DNA from: Hyaloperonospora brassicae
Lineage: Eukaryota > Oomycota > Peronosporomycetes > Peronosporales > Peronosporaceae
Reading direction: 5' to 3'
DNA length: 64,000 nt
Assembly (NCBI GenBank): GCA_947650285.1
Contig: CANTFL010001383.1
Coordinates: forward strand, 62,001-126,000
In this document: positions 30,626 to 44,710 of the stretch, piece after piece
Layout: every line of letters starts with the position of its first letter
How positions within the stretch are numbered: the stretch's first letter is position 1
Program-made: the position numbers and the translations under genes
The notes under the pieces: model-generated
The model's input: only the letters and a program-made list of their open reading frames with translations
The model's database searches: none
What the model was told of the DNA's origin: nothing

Positions 30626-31077
30626 CAAGATGTAACGGAGCACTGGTGACAACGTACTGGTTGACCATTACAAACCTCACTTCCACTGACAACAGTGATA
30701 GTCAGTGCCCTGCTAAGTGTTGCACCAACACAGAGAAAGGAAAGAAGACTAGTGAACATGCTAGTCTCTTGTTGAAGTAAAACTGTTATTTACCACAATT
30801 AAGTCCTATCAATCTTATGTCTTTGTTTATGCTGACTTAATGATATTAATCTAACTAAACGTATGATGACGTCTACTCATCACCCATTGCGCGCGTCTAT
30901 CAGCGATTAATGGGTTGATATCATCTCAACATCAACCAATGATTAGACCCTTCGGTCATCTCTAACAATATCATCATGCTCTGTGATATTTTTGAATGAA
31001 TATTCAACGTAATATTCTACATTTCCATTTTAGCCTAGATGAAAATAATATGTAACGGGCTATCCCGTTACACAATA
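30626..31077 (-). mobile_element. Solo Gypsy LTR (442 bp), minus orientation, degraded duplication
   Basis: LTR 30631-31072, starting TGTAACGGAG and ending CCCGTTACA. The flanks caaga and caata match at four of five bases. It is the same long subfamily as 29436-29877. The hairpin GACTAG/CTAGTC near 30748-30766 and AATATCA/TGATATT near 30966-30990 remain. Confidence 0.78.
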
Positions 31078-31504
31078 TCGCATGTATGTAAAATTCGAGC
31101 TCGAGTACAAATTACTTGTTTGGCGATGTCTTGACCAACCTATGATAAATGGTGCACAGTAATGCGTCATGACATTCCAACTCGTTCACTGTGTAAAGAA
31201 AATTTGTCTCCGGCTTCATCAAAGTTCTCCGTTCAATCACTGTATCTGACGTATGAGACCAACCTAATCGGTAAAGAGGTAGACTATTGCGCATGAGCAC
31301 GATAGCCCTATCTCACAAGGCGGATATCATTCAACGAAATGGATAAGGATCTCTATCGAGCTCGTAGCTCCTTCGTAATGCGTGTTTTTAAACATAAAAT
31401 GATCAACTAGACACAGCAAAATGTACACAAAGGACTCATACGTATGGCCATCGAAATGACGGAAAGTAGTTAACATCTGCAGAAAATTGGGCGAATCACT
31501 AGTG
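31078..31504. other. Intergenic sequence
   Basis: Nothing recognised. Confidence 0.4.
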
Positions 31505-31864
31505 GCTACGTTCTGACTTCGGTACGTAGCAAGCCCTCGCTAAAATAGTGTGAGTTAGTGACCTGTTAGGTGACGTACACGGTACGCTAGAGGAAGACTA
31601 GCGTACTGTGGTAGTAGAAAACTATAACTGTATCATATAATAATGTCCGAAAGTGTGTCTTGTCTTGTTGGTCCTTTCGTAACTATATTAGTACAGCAAC
31701 ATCTATCGTGACGTCTTTTAACTACCCATTGCGCGCGTGTAGTGTCGATTGGTGGGTTGATAGAAATGGACGATAATAATCAAAGAGCAGACCATTGGGT
31801 GGCAGCAACACATCACCGAATTCAGCAATATTATAATGAGAATATTAGACATAAAATCGTCTAT
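31505..31864 (-). repeat. Strongly degraded Gypsy LTR fragment
   Basis: Recognisable by the ordered blocks shared with the other LTRs in minus orientation: the conserved run cccattgcgcgcgt near 31725, gattggtgggttgat near 31747, and the AT-rich end. A perfect hairpin (9-nt arms GTACGCTAG/CTAGCGTAC) lies at about 31582-31606. It is cut off at its right side by the MULE at 31874. Confidence 0.6.
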
Positions 31865-31873
31865 TAATTATTA
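31865..31873. repeat. MULE left target-site duplication (9 bp)
   Basis: taattatta here against taattttta at 35891-35899, eight of nine identical. Nine-base duplications are characteristic of Mutator-like elements. Confidence 0.7.
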
Positions 31874-34800
31874 GGAAGCCCTTAATGAGCCTTCAGTTTT
31901 CGCTAATGAGCCTTCACCTCATACATTAAACAAGTCATTGGATTAAAAGGTCTCTAAATTCTAAAATTGGTGTGACATAACTAACCTAAGTCTTCAATTT
32001 TCTCGACCGCTTTCTAATAGACATATTATTGTTGCAAAAAGCAGAAGAATATTTGACTTGCGACGCAACGCAAAACAGTGCGCACTAGACGAAGCGGGCT
32101 ATGCTGCGTTGTACCTTTTCATGATTGTTCTAGAGAGTGCGGAACGGAGTGTTAGAAACTCAAGTTTTAGCGCTTTTTTGGCCAACGAAACAGATAGGAT
32201 TGTACGATACCGTCAATCCTCCGCCCGCTCGCCAGGCGTTACCATCGCTTGTACCATCGTCACTCGTGTTTCTGCTACTACCCGGACTTTGGCTGCATAA
32301 TGACGTCGATTACATCTCTCTAGTCGAGATCAGGTTCTGAGTGCCTCCATGTAAACGCGATTGTAATCTTTTTCCCACCGACCAACATCACGCACGACAT
32401 GAGTGGCTAAATACTGGTCGTCGTTTTCTACACACGTCGACAGCATTGTAGGATTTAAAGCAGTATCTGTAACGATTTATCTGCTGACCTAATCAATTAC
32501 GAAACGTTCGAAACTCGATGGTTTATCCAATGTCAAGCGCTTTGTGTCTCGCCTGGGCAAATATTTAATGCCCTCAGTGAGCGCCAATGTGACGGAAGTC
32601 GTTAAGTCTAGTGGCTGGATGGATAGGCAAGTGCTCTTCTGTGTTGATGACGTAAATGTGGCGACGGAAACACTGATGTTTGCAGGATCGATGAAGTTTT
32701 GCGGTCACTATGGATTGTTTTCCAGCTATGCTGAGCGTCATGCTGCCGTTTAGCGGATTCCTGACACTTGAATACTGATGATGGACGTATTTTTGCGCTC
32801 CTGTTGATCCGACATCGTCACTAGCTGCTGTCAATGTATCGGGGTCGTAATGTGAATCTGGTCATGAGAACGGCTGCTGCAGTTTGGATCACCCTCTCTA
32901 CATGATTAGCAAAATAAGCGAACCGGTGTCCTGACCTTAGCCAAACGATGGTTCTGGATGCGGTGTATTGAACGTGGGTATTGTGTTGCATGGTGAGGAT
33001 GGTGTAGTCGGACGATAAACTGATCCTTGCGATGTGTATTTGATACCGATAGACGATGGTGCGCGCGCTGGCTCGTATAATCCTAACAATTGTTTATCTT
33101 GGTACAGAATTGTTCGAATAGTAATTTGAGTTGTCTTAAATTGCCGTGACCGCCTTCTTGTCACTGACTAAAATTGGTGTTGATTGCGACTCGTTCTCCA
33201 TCGGAAGTTGCTTTGACAACTCTTACATCTAGTTGAACGACTGCATTTGCGATCGTAAATACATCTATGTGTGGAGATAATGTAGTCTACCCACACTTTT
33301 GCTTATTAGGATAGCAAACTGATATAGAACTTTAAATGTAGGCTAGCATCGCTTGGATAAGGTGGGGACGACATAAACTTGTAAATATATGATCTTGGTA
33401 TCACAACAGGTTTTTTATGCTTCTCAACCTCTAGATGTGCTTGAGTGATACATCAAACCTATCTTCATGTATCGCTTGTTGTGGAAAGCTATAAAAATTG
33501 TTAAGAATACATAAAGATTAAATTTAATGTGTAGTATGGCAGAGTTATTTACACATTGATGGCATCTTAGTAAAAGGGGAACATGTATATTGCTAACGGA
33601 TATTAACATCTACCTCACAGCCTAATTCTTGTTGCAGCTTGACAGCATGAAACACAGGATCGAAATGCGCTATATCTGCAATCTGTCGCAATGCTAGAGG
33701 TGATAGAGGCACTGCTTTTTCTTCTGCGGCTTGACGACATGTCCTCGTATTGTGCCCCAAATTCTTACAGCGTCCACATCGTCGACGTTTACCTAAATTT
33801 AAGCGCGTTCTCTACGTACTCAAAGTGAGATAAATTACGGCGGGTAGAACCTGTTGGGCGCCCGCGCGTCCTTACCAGCACAGGGTCACGTATTGCGGAA
33901 TCTGGAGCAGCGATAGCATGATTGTATAGCATCCTTTGCTGGTATCTGTCAGCATTCACATACACCTCACGAAGTCCTTTTAGCACAGTATCATAATCGA
34001 CAACATCATATCTGACTGTCTCGTTATCATCCCTCAGTGTTAAAGGTTGGACCAACCACCAATGCTGGTCAAAATCTTGTACTCTAAACGGCCATGAAAT
34101 CTGAATACTGCATGGCGACAAGGATATACCATGTTTTTTGTCATCAGATTCCAATAAGGTCCTGGTTCAAGTCGTTTAATCCATTGACGATGTGCTGCCA
34201 GTACACCTGCAGCGGAAACTTGCGTATTACTCCTGATACCATAGGTCCTAGCTGATTTTAACGATGGCGCGTTCCATTGCGTTTGGTGGCTGACTATAGC
34301 AAGTCGGTCGCGGAAAGTCAACTCTAGAGATGTGCTTACCGACCATAGATCACCTAAGGGCGAAATTATACTTGTGTAGCCGAATCACCAATAGCGTTAT
34401 GTTCAAAGTAACGCTTTTTACCTGTGGATCCATTTAACCACATGATATCCGCATACGCGCTCTCGACACGTGAAGTTGTCACATGACCGTAATGTAGACA
34501 ACCACGCAAGTAGCAAGACACCAACATCTTCTTGTAAACCAGCCGAGTTATATCAGATACTTTATCACATGAACTGGCAGAACAAACCTAATCGCAACAA
34601 GCTGGCGGTCATACTCTGTCGTTGATTGAGCTTGTACCAAGCAGTTCCACGTGTGCTGTAATTGTTTAAACTCCTTAGCGGAGTTAAAATGGCTTCTCAT
34701 CTTGGCAGTGATGTTTTTCTTTGTGTGCCATCTATGAAGCAGTTTCCTCGCAAAGGCAAAACAGTTACCGAGTGCGTTCATTAATGCCATCTCGAGATCA

Positions 34801-35890
34801 ACAACGAACGGTTTGGTGCAGCGATATCGAACATCACGAATACCCGCCTCAAGTTTTGCATCGCCCAGATGCAGTCTCCTTCTGCCTCGTTTCTCATTAA
34901 GTAATAGGCAAATGTGTAGCTGTTGTTGGTCGCACTTCCTCCCACAATGTGCAGCAGAGGCAGTCGAAATCGATTGGTCTTGCAAGTGGCGTCAATCAAA
35001 AATATCCGACTTGCGCTGAAACAGGAGGTAATTTCCCTGGCAGAGAGATCGATAAATAGGTTCTTTTACTACTGCGCAGCATCAAATTTTGCGCGGTACG
35101 GCGTATTGCTGTTTTGGTCATTGCTTTTTGCTAGAATTTTAAGCAAGTTTGTTTGCGGAGACCTTCCTCCTTGCAATCTGCGGATCTCCATTGCGCGAAT
35201 TTTTTATATATCGCGCGCAGTAACACCCACAAAATCAGATTGTCGTAGGGAGGCAACGATGCGACCAGCGTTGATGCCTGCACGCAGACTCGCAGTCACC
35301 GATTGTTCGTGTTCTTTCGGAAGAGCTCGTACACGTGGAAGGACCTTAATATCTATTAAGGTATCATGATTATGCATGTCATGGGCAACTTTAATCGACT
35401 ACTGGTCTGGTTGTTTTTGACGTCGCTGTTGTATAATCGTGGCAGAGAAGGAGCAGCCAGTGGCGCGGATGGAGCCCATGGGCTAACGATGAGGTGCTGT
35501 ACCTGACTCTGTACCAGAATAAGTTCTGATGCTGTTCCATGAGCATTGCAGATCCACTGCTTAAACCTCACCGTCCTCGCGGTTACCCACCCTTTATTTC
35601 CTTTTAATAGTTGTAATTAGCCTTCCGGCAGTGTTAGCTCGTCAAGCGCGCTGCGGGCTTCGTCCACAGAATCAAACAGCACTTCTGTGAGCTGGTTAAG
35701 TCCTTTAATGTGGCTTAGAAGAAAGGTTGCCACGGTTCCGATTGAATAGATAATATGAGATGATTGAAGTTTACTTTTTTTGGAATACATCAGTAAATTT
35801 AAGTATCTAGAGACATCTTATTATAATGACTTGCTTAATGTATGGGTAGAAGGCTCATCTTCAAAAACTGAAGGCTCATTAGCAGCTCCC
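31874..35890 (-). mobile_element. Mutator-like DNA transposon (MULE), 4,017 bp, degraded
   Basis: Terminal inverted repeats of about 75 bp: left 31874-31948 and right about 35816-35890, beginning GGAAGC and GGGAGC. Each has an AATGAGCCTTCA-type block near its end, imperfectly repeated 18 bases further in. The flanks carry a 9-bp duplication. The minus strand encodes a broken transposase (33604-35580). The left interior (about 31950-33600) has no recognised coding content. It sits next to a decayed LTR, and probably inserted into it. Confidence 0.82.
33604..35580 (-). pseudogene. MULE transposase, frameshifted and interrupted
   Basis: Pieces in successive minus-strand frames follow the order of a MULE/FAR1-type transposase. 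An N-terminal Cys/His piece lies near 35490-35560. The first DDE aspartate block is near 34980 (DATCKTNRFRLPLL; the family has DATYKTN). The second aspartate block, FVVDLEMALMNAL, precedes the CHRWHTK-like helix near 34700-34800. A SWIM-type PCRHAVF remnant lies near 34120. An RGRP basic patch near 33850 is followed by a CCHC knuckle (C-x2-C-x4-H-x4-C) near 33736-33781. In-frame stops (for example near 35210 and 35070) and frame changes make it non-functional. Transposition of this copy would need a transposase from elsewhere. Confidence 0.78.
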
Positions 35891-35899
35891 TAATTTTTA
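35891..35899. repeat. MULE right target-site duplication (9 bp)
   Basis: taattttta, paired with 31865-31873. Confidence 0.7.
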
Positions 35900-38800
35900 A
35901 TCTAGTTGATAAAATTTTGTAAAGACAAACCCAGTTGCATTTCGTGAACAACGAGCAAATAATCTCAGCCTTGGGTATACTTGCTTGTTTTGACCGAAAA
36001 AGATACGGTATCAAAGCCCAAAACGACATCCATGTCATCTTGAACACCGTTTAAAAATGTATAAGACCTTAGGCGATATTCGTATCAGCATACACGCCGT
36101 TTGACTTATCCACGTTCCTGTGCGCTGACAAACAAAGACCGATATACAAAAATAAAAAATTAGATACGGTGCTTATAATCCTCACGTAAACTTTTGTGTG
36201 ATGAAGTGCTAATAATTAAACGCTACGCTTCTTAAAATATACATGACAATCTCTGTTATTGTAATATAATTAATGTAATCAATATAAACAATTGTCAAAA
36301 TATTTTAGGCTACATCTGGATGTATGAACAATGATCGACAGAAATTTTCAGCGGTGATCATTACAGTAGGAAATACATTAATTGATGATACCACCTGCAT
36401 CGGCCAAATTGTTTTATCAAGTCAGAAGCTGCCAAAATTGCCTTCTAAACGGACTCAACAATTATTCAAAACGTAACACGTACGCTTACTGGAGAGGCTC
36501 CGTGATTTGTAAGATTCGATACAGCTCGGCGCTACAAACCGACTAGAAACTTTAAGACACTCAGATACATCGAACGCAATTGAATTACAGGCTCTCATGC
36601 GATAACTTGAGTCCGCACAACTTTCTTGCCATATAACGTGCCGTTTTACAGATCCCGTGTCCGCGTTTATAGCATCGCGAGCAAAATCACGTCCGAATCT
36701 AATTGTTAGGACAATATTATGTGGCATGACAAGGGATGATCTACATGTGAAGAGGATTGACACGGAATGGTTTTTGTTCTGGTGAGCGCTATAAGCTATT
36801 ATTGCTGTGCTTTATTCGGTAATTGACAATCGAGGCAAGTCTAATTGTTCAGTCTCATTAGCATTGTGTAGATATCGGTGTCGCTAACGCATATTGATAT
36901 CCAACGAAGAACGACAAAAACCGACAGACATGGGGGTGTTGCGCCACGGTGACATGAGTCTACTTCAGCAAAAGGTTAGCTGTGTTTTGTTATGATGTAT
37001 TTTCTTAAACAAGCTGATTCATTGTTATACAATTATAGACTTCAATTCAATAGCAGACCAAGGAAAGTTTTTAATGCACCTTTCTGAGCGAGGGAAATCT
37101 GCAAGAGGCACCAACAACATGACAAGGTAATTCATAAGCATAATTGACTAGCCAAGGTTGGAACGGTGAGAGGTACTTGCAGTGTAATGTATGGCGCTTG
37201 CCTTACCCTTTGTCCACTTACGGTTGTTTCTAGCTGCCTTTGAGACTGCTTCTGTCTTGATTTAGTAAAGGATGCAGAATGTGTGTTTTTAAAATTTAAA
37301 AGAATTATTTGTCGGTTTTTTTGTATTCAAAAGCTTTGAGGTTTATAAATAGCGTCGAGCTTTATATCTGCTATGTATAACATAGCCGGATAGAAGCTGT
37401 GTTTGATGTTGTTATTGTGTATCTCATGCGTTCTATTCAGGGTAATATCAGCCTTTAAGATTCACATCAGAAACATTTACAAGATTATAATAATTTATTT
37501 CTGAAGGTAAAGCGACATGAAGTGCTGAGTGTACAAAATCATAAAAAAATTGGTCACGCAACATGAATTATTGAGTGGACGAAAGCATAAAAAACATAAA
37601 AGTCAAGACATCCTAATTTATATCATAACAGGCCTTTTTTACTCATTGTACCATATCATCATCCTTGTATTTAAGAAATCTAGACCCTCACCTAGCAATT
37701 TTTTTAGCATCATTCGGGTAAGTGGAAATTGTGTCCAAAATTAGAAGTTCTCGCTGTATCGTCCCTTTTACGTCACCAACGCTTCCCTTTACGTGATATT
37801 TAACTTTCTTTGCGCACCATATCGTATCTTTCCGATTATTTATTTCATAAAAGATGTATTTGAGAGTATATTCGTATGTCTGCTGTCACAAATAATGTAA
37901 CATAATTCTATAGCAAACTACAATTGGTTTGAGCGCTGATTTGTATTATTTCAATGAGTAAACGAATAAATACTAAGATAATTTGCATAATACACCCCTT
38001 TTTCGAATTTCCAATATCAATTTCTTCGGCCGAATAATCCGGCTAGCTTATTGTTGGAGCAATATCGTTTAAAAATTCTTATAATAAGTCGTTCAATGCA
38101 TGTAATATTTTGCGGAGAATAGAGCTCAAGCTAGAGTTCGTACCATCATTAAGCGCACCAACAGTTGCGAACTTTTCGCTAATTCCTAAAGCTAAATGCC
38201 TTGGCTTTTTCGGCTATCTACCATTCGACCCCTTATTTTAGTCAATTGTAATAAGAGCCTATGCATTTGCGCACAAAAACGGTATTTTGTTAGATGGTCA
38301 TGCATGTAGACGGACAAGATTTAATAAATGCAATGTGGTATTATATACATGAAACGAGTTAATTTATACGATAATGCATCGACGACAACTATACGTTTTA
38401 CAATTGGACGTTTGACTTGGAATACTGGTATAAAAGCTATCTTTCACATAGTTATTGCATGGGTTTATACATGACGACCTGATTATCATAATTCCGGCAA
38501 AAATGGGGTTTAAAATTGTTTCGAAATAACCGCATACATCAGAATGGCATCCCATTGCCGTTTTCCGTCTTCCGGCAATAAAAGCTTCTGTGCGACAAAA
38601 GGCATATTTTACTGCCAAAATAATTTGAAAAATTTGCGACGATATTTCTTTGGGGTGGCCGCTGATACTTTCTAAATAATTCGAGCCACAGCTTGGGACG
38701 ATTCCATTAGCATCGAAATTTTGCTTAAAATTGTCATCACATCAGTGAAAACGGCATAATATTATGTCCTTATATCAAACGTAATATCACCTGATTTTAT

Positions 38801-41800
38801 TGTTCAATGTTTGTGTATTCAATCCAAAGTAAAATTTTTAATTTGGAGCTGATCAACTGATAAAACAAATATGCTTCATTGACAAACGCGCCTATCTATT
38901 ATCTATTCTAGTTTACATTTCCATATCGTTGATCGTTTGTATTACGAATCACTATATCTTACGCCTTTTTCAAAATATTTTTACCTTCGTTTAGTAGTTG
39001 AATATAAAATGCATCGCCGGATGGAGACCTTATGTGTTGCCATCGTTCATCTTCTGCCGAATCCGGCTATTTGTAACGAGGCGTTAAACGGACACGTCAT
39101 GCTATGGGATTTACAGCAGGTCCACACATATTATTGTTCAAGTCGTAATAACATTATCAAATAAGCTGTTGTACGTTGTGACTGAGATAGCAGTCGCAAC
39201 CAGTCCTATATTGCTAATAACTCAGCATAAGACCCAATATCATCTAAGAGGATACAATCCTAATGTTAGTGGCTACCAGGCGTTTGGAAACTATTCATTC
39301 TTTCGATATTTGTGACAAATTAAGCGTCGAAAGTCCATTTTTTTCGAAGTCGTTAATGGACGCGTGCTGTCTATGTTCTTCCCTACGACCTACAGTATTT
39401 GGAAAGGTTATGTACTCTAGACTTGTTATATACAACGCATGCTGCTGCATGCTGGTTGGTAACCAACTAATCCACTATTGTACTTCCCTGGAAGGTAAAA
39501 TTCCACAAAAAGGCGACCATTTGTCGTTCTATTTACAAAAATAGTGTTTGACTAGAAGAACCACATACATTTCCTAAGAAAACTTAGGTGCATTGTTTCT
39601 GACTCGTTTCTAAAGCCTTTTAACGTACATCGAAATTTATCGACATATTCTTTATTTAACATCAGTGTCCCTTAATGATCTTTCTATTACGCTTTGCTTT
39701 TATTAATTTCCAAAAGAGCCAAGATATCTACACCAATCTCACACAGTAGTAGGATTTTAACAAAGCAAATCAATAAAAAGGGACTTTGCCCTGTTTTTCG
39801 GGTAGCCTTTAGCCCTTATTTGCCACCATGAATGGCGAATGCAAGAAAATGTAAGAGTTTAATACGACAAATGACCAGTTAAAATTCCGTAAGTTCGAAA
39901 TCTTACTTGGATTATGTACATAGTCTAAGAATTGATAATTAGTCGTGCGTGATATTAGCAAATATATTTTTATGCATCTAAAACTGAAAAGGATCGTCAA
40001 ACATGGCTGCTATACTAAGTTAAATCGTTATGTTATAAAAATAAACCTTTCTCATTATAAAAGAAAACGCGTGGCCTGAAACATTTATCTATTAAATATC
40101 GTTTAACCCGAAAAACATAATGGTTTTTTACTGCAGGATCTTTTGCTGACAGAACAGTTCTTTATCTAATAAATTTCTTTTCTAATTTTATATCCTACTA
40201 AAGTTAGATATGACCTTCCTTTACGAAAATGAACTCCAACGTATTTTTACAACCATCAATAATAATCAATATTCGACTCCATAATGATTTCGAAGCAATG
40301 TAAAACCGTTACTTGCCGCTATATCCTGCAGTAGATACCAGCTGTGTTTTAAAGTATTTGGGTGTGACCTTACGTATCAGTGCCATATACACATTTCTAA
40401 ACATCGAAAAGTGTGACGCTTTCGAGTTTATTTAATTAAGCTAATATTTGAGCTGCGTTAATTCAAATGCTATAAAATCGGTCTATAGTGTATTGTTAGG
40501 TTTCAATGGAACAAATTTCTCTGTTTTGAACGCTTGAGAGTCTTGTAAAAATATAGGCAAATATTCTTATATTGCATAAATCATTTCATGCCAACCTAAA
40601 AAATTTTGGCAGGATTTCTGCACGTACGTACAGACGTAATCTTTAGAAGTCGTTCGTCCGTATAATGCATGGGCAGATTGTGCACAACTGACATCGGTAT
40701 TCAAATTCATTATCTTATGCTCCAATATACATATATACTTATATCTACAATGATGCATGTCAAAGTTATAAAGTATTTTAACTTGATGCTACAATTTAAT
40801 GTCACTGCAATGACATCATTAACATACATTACTTACGTCTACAAAATAGATCAATGAATCATTTTTATTGTTTCATGCACTATTCGCGCAATATTTTGTA
40901 CGACTGATGAACAAACCTCTACATCTCGTGTACAAATTACATCAAAATTATAGGATTTTAACGTCTAAATAATATGCTTCAGCATATTTGTGTTTATAAA
41001 TACAGTTAATGTTGAATACGACTAATATGTTCAGGTGATTATTCCCTCATCCGGTGATAAAGTGCACTTCATGCTAAACTTGTGTAGGTACAGTTTATAG
41101 TGCGATCCCCACGACCTTCTGATCAATGATTGGACGCAATAATTGAACATCGAAAGTTTATAAACCACAAGGTCAGTTAAATTTGAATCTTTTGATCCTT
41201 TACATGCTATTAAATGTCGGAGTATGTTCTTCGCTATATTGTAGAAGCTTTACAATTGATTGATTTTACAGTGGATGTATTGAATAAGGTTAATTTCTTA
41301 ACCAGTAACAATCAGATTGTGCCACATTATTTTTACCAACATATCTGACGTGAAAACATAATGCTCTTACTATTATAACTTTTCATAAGAATCCATCAGA
41401 TTTTAATTTTGAATGTAATAAGCCTCCTTCCCAAACAGCTACTTATGACTAAAATAGGTTCAGCACATCGATGAATGCGACAAAGGAACCGAAAGATATT
41501 AATGGATGAAAATCGTTCTCGAAAACTTAAGCCGTTGCCGTATATGTTCACGTTATCGGTGTCATGTAAAGCACACATTTCGACCTCGATATATATTGCA
41601 TGTACGAAACGGCATGGTACACACGTTGCGGAGCATCTATGGCGATGAGAACTAGCAGAGAGTCAAAGAAATTCTTATCGATGTCGTGTGCATAAAATAT
41701 GATGCTCGTAATTTTATTGTTTTAATTCCTTCTACTTTAAAAAACCATAGCTTGTATCGTTACGATGCACAACAAAACGACAGCGTTAGAGCTGTCCAGA

Positions 41801-44515
41801 CCTTGCACATAATTTTTATATCTAACAAACTCAATTGAGGGTATGATACCCTATCGATAATAAGTATACAATATACAGAAGACGATGTTTGGATGACATC
41901 CCTATGGCGAACTCAACTATGTAAGTCCAGGAATTGAAGCACGAACTTTGCTATATTTCTGTAATTTTCAAAAAAACTTGAAAGTAGCTCATGATCACCC
42001 AAAAAAGGTGTATTTTACTCCCTGTCTTGCCGAACATCTATCGATATCAAAACAAGACTTGTCATTCAATTGATCGACTAAAATGTGATCCGGTTTTTTC
42101 GAGCAATTCAAACTGATGTCCATTTCATATTCTTGCACTTGAGGCATCTTTACAAGAACATTATAATACAATTGTTATAACGATACATCAAAAACATTAA
42201 AGTGAATGCGCAAAAGTGGTTGTGCACTTTTATGATAAAAGATCGATAGTCATTACATAGCACATAAGTCATTTGCCAGCACCAAAGTATACCGTCAATA
42301 TTAAGCTTTGGTGTGATTCTACTAGATTATAGTGTCCTCTATAATCTTTATTTTAGTCTAATAAAATGTACACATTGAATCTTTAGTCTTATCTCATACG
42401 TTATGATGCAGCTAACGTCGGAATAGTTACTGAATTCGTGCATTTGAAGTCATAAAAAAGTGGTCTATATCTGAAATACTTCACATTTCCAGTTCTTACA
42501 TCACGCATCTACGCATATGTTAATTGATATAAGCATCAATATATCTCCATTCACCTAATCATATGACTTAAGTACGATAAAAATATAATATGCGCTTCGG
42601 ATTCAATCTAATTATCACCCAATTTCACATATAATAATGACCGGTTAACCTCTAATTACGGCTGCTAGAATACATTGAAACAAAGAAATTGTAATAATTA
42701 TATTAAGATACTAACGTTTAGCACCTTTAAACCTACACATATCCACATCCCTTCCTGCCGATTGCATTTTACGCTGATGTTCATTTAGAAGCTGAATTTA
42801 GCTTGTTTTTTAAGCGAAACCACATTCATATCCGTAAATTATAAAATATTTTAGCATGCTATGGTTCCGTATTATCTAATTGACATGTGACATCTACAAA
42901 ATCCGAAAAACTGTTTTTTGTCTTAATAGGTTAGATAGATATATCTTAGTTCGTGGACTAACATGTGATATAGTGCCTTCATTCATACATACCCTATCGA
43001 ATGATCTCGAAGTATTGGCTGCCATTCAATCAACAGTACCGTAATCCGTTTTGTTTTAAATTTGATGACATTTTTTTTATTTGTTATGAGTTGTCAGATT
43101 CAATGCGCCATATACATGTCTGATTTGATTGTTGAGATCGCACTTAAATCCTAAATCTTGTCGCTTAAACGATGGTGATTTCCGCCTTGCCTGTTTCATC
43201 AGTAACTTTTTCCCGGCACAATTGTAAATAGTATACTAAATTTAAGATAATGTAAGGCAGCATTAATCAGTCAAGGTTGAATATCGTAACGCTACCTGCG
43301 TTGAGAAAATTCACTCTACACCATAAATGAACCAACTTACCGCTTTACATCAGTAATTTAAAAATGGCACCATTACATAATATTCAACGACTACAACGGG
43401 TTCATATGACACGCGCATTTGCATAACCAATTTGTTGCTAGCATGGTGACGAAGATTATTAGTATAAGAAATATACCTTTTACTTAATGAGTGTGGTACT
43501 TTAATAACTGAATTCCTTGCCATACGTATGTTGAGCATATACCCGATCAGCAGTGAGTTGAATGGCAGATTTCATAATGTCCACAACGGCTCAGTTTATA
43601 TAAAAATTCATGAAATCCTATTAATGCTTTTAAATAAGTTGTAGTCCTTGACAAGTCACGTTTTGCGTCATAGATAACATACATATTGTGATGAATAGAT
43701 TGTCGGAAATGATGACCTGGATGCCAGCTCATTATAGGAAAACGGCTGACTCCTCAGGGAAAGGGTGCCAGGGAGAAAGGGGTCGCGAAGACAACGAGAC
43801 AGGTGGAAGTGAAAACGCCAGAACCTGCTGAGAATAAACTATCGCCCAAGAATTGATCAAATAATTATTTAGTGAAATGACCACGGTGATTCATAGAAAG
43901 ATCCTTTTTCTAGGGGTAGACCTCGCTTTTAATTGGTAGTCGTGTTTTTTACGATCCGGCTACTTCTAATCAGTCAGATTAAGACCCGGGGAATGAAACG
44001 AGTATGAAGTTAAGAATATATAGAATAGGTTTATATCATACAGTCCTCAAATTTTAATTTACGTAGAATGTCTTCCTTGAGCTTTTAACGGACTTATAGA
44101 GTCTGCCCGCCTGTTCCGGGGAAGGTCAAATTTTGGACCCTTGCTAAAGATTGGTGTGTGGCAAGACTAAGTATCAAACGTACTCAATAAAAATGTTTGT
44201 AGTTGAATTCGTCGAGTAGAGACCTTCTCCAAATATGCGCTATTTGAAGCGACCATCCAACTACGTGGTAATAAAGCAAAGAAAATAGCAGGTGATTTAT
44301 ACTCCTGAGTCATCCCAAAATCGACCAGGAATGAAAAGTTTTTAAACAAATCTGGATATAGGTCTATTCTCGACCAAGTCGATCAAGTGTCCACCTCCTG
44401 GTAGATTTCGCGAATCATATCCACTACTGTCCCCGGTCTAATCTCTAAAGACCAACATGTACATCTTCACCCAAGGATACAAAATAATGCAACCGCTAGC
44501 CGACAGATATACAAA
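35900..44515. other. AT-rich, gene-free region
   Basis: Long AT-rich sequence with only short, mostly non-ATG open frames. No intact transposon ends, rRNA or tRNA seen. It resembles the decayed repeat-rich gene-sparse compartments of oomycete genomes. Confidence 0.45.
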
Positions 44516-44710
44516 GTGAGTCAAGGTCTCTACTCTGCGTCGTGGAACCTCCTCCGTGAGTCGATTAACCCGCAAGTGAGTGTTTGTGGTCTTACAACAC
44601 AATGTAAAGAGCCGAACGTACCGCCAATTTGCTTGGCGGAGGGCTTTCGATGTGAAATAGATTTTTCAGTGCAATTGATATGTCTTTACGCATTGCTGCA
44701 CCCGTCTTAA
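44516..44710 (+). pseudogene. Possible Copia-type reverse transcriptase scrap
   Basis: A 64-codon stretch reads GLYSASWNL..., then a GLT..KEPNV block, then QLICLYALL. This order is reminiscent of the Copia reverse transcriptase run LYGLKQA-WN, GL..sk-dp-vY, LIVCLYVDD, with the catalytic aspartates lost. The match is weak. Confidence 0.3.
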
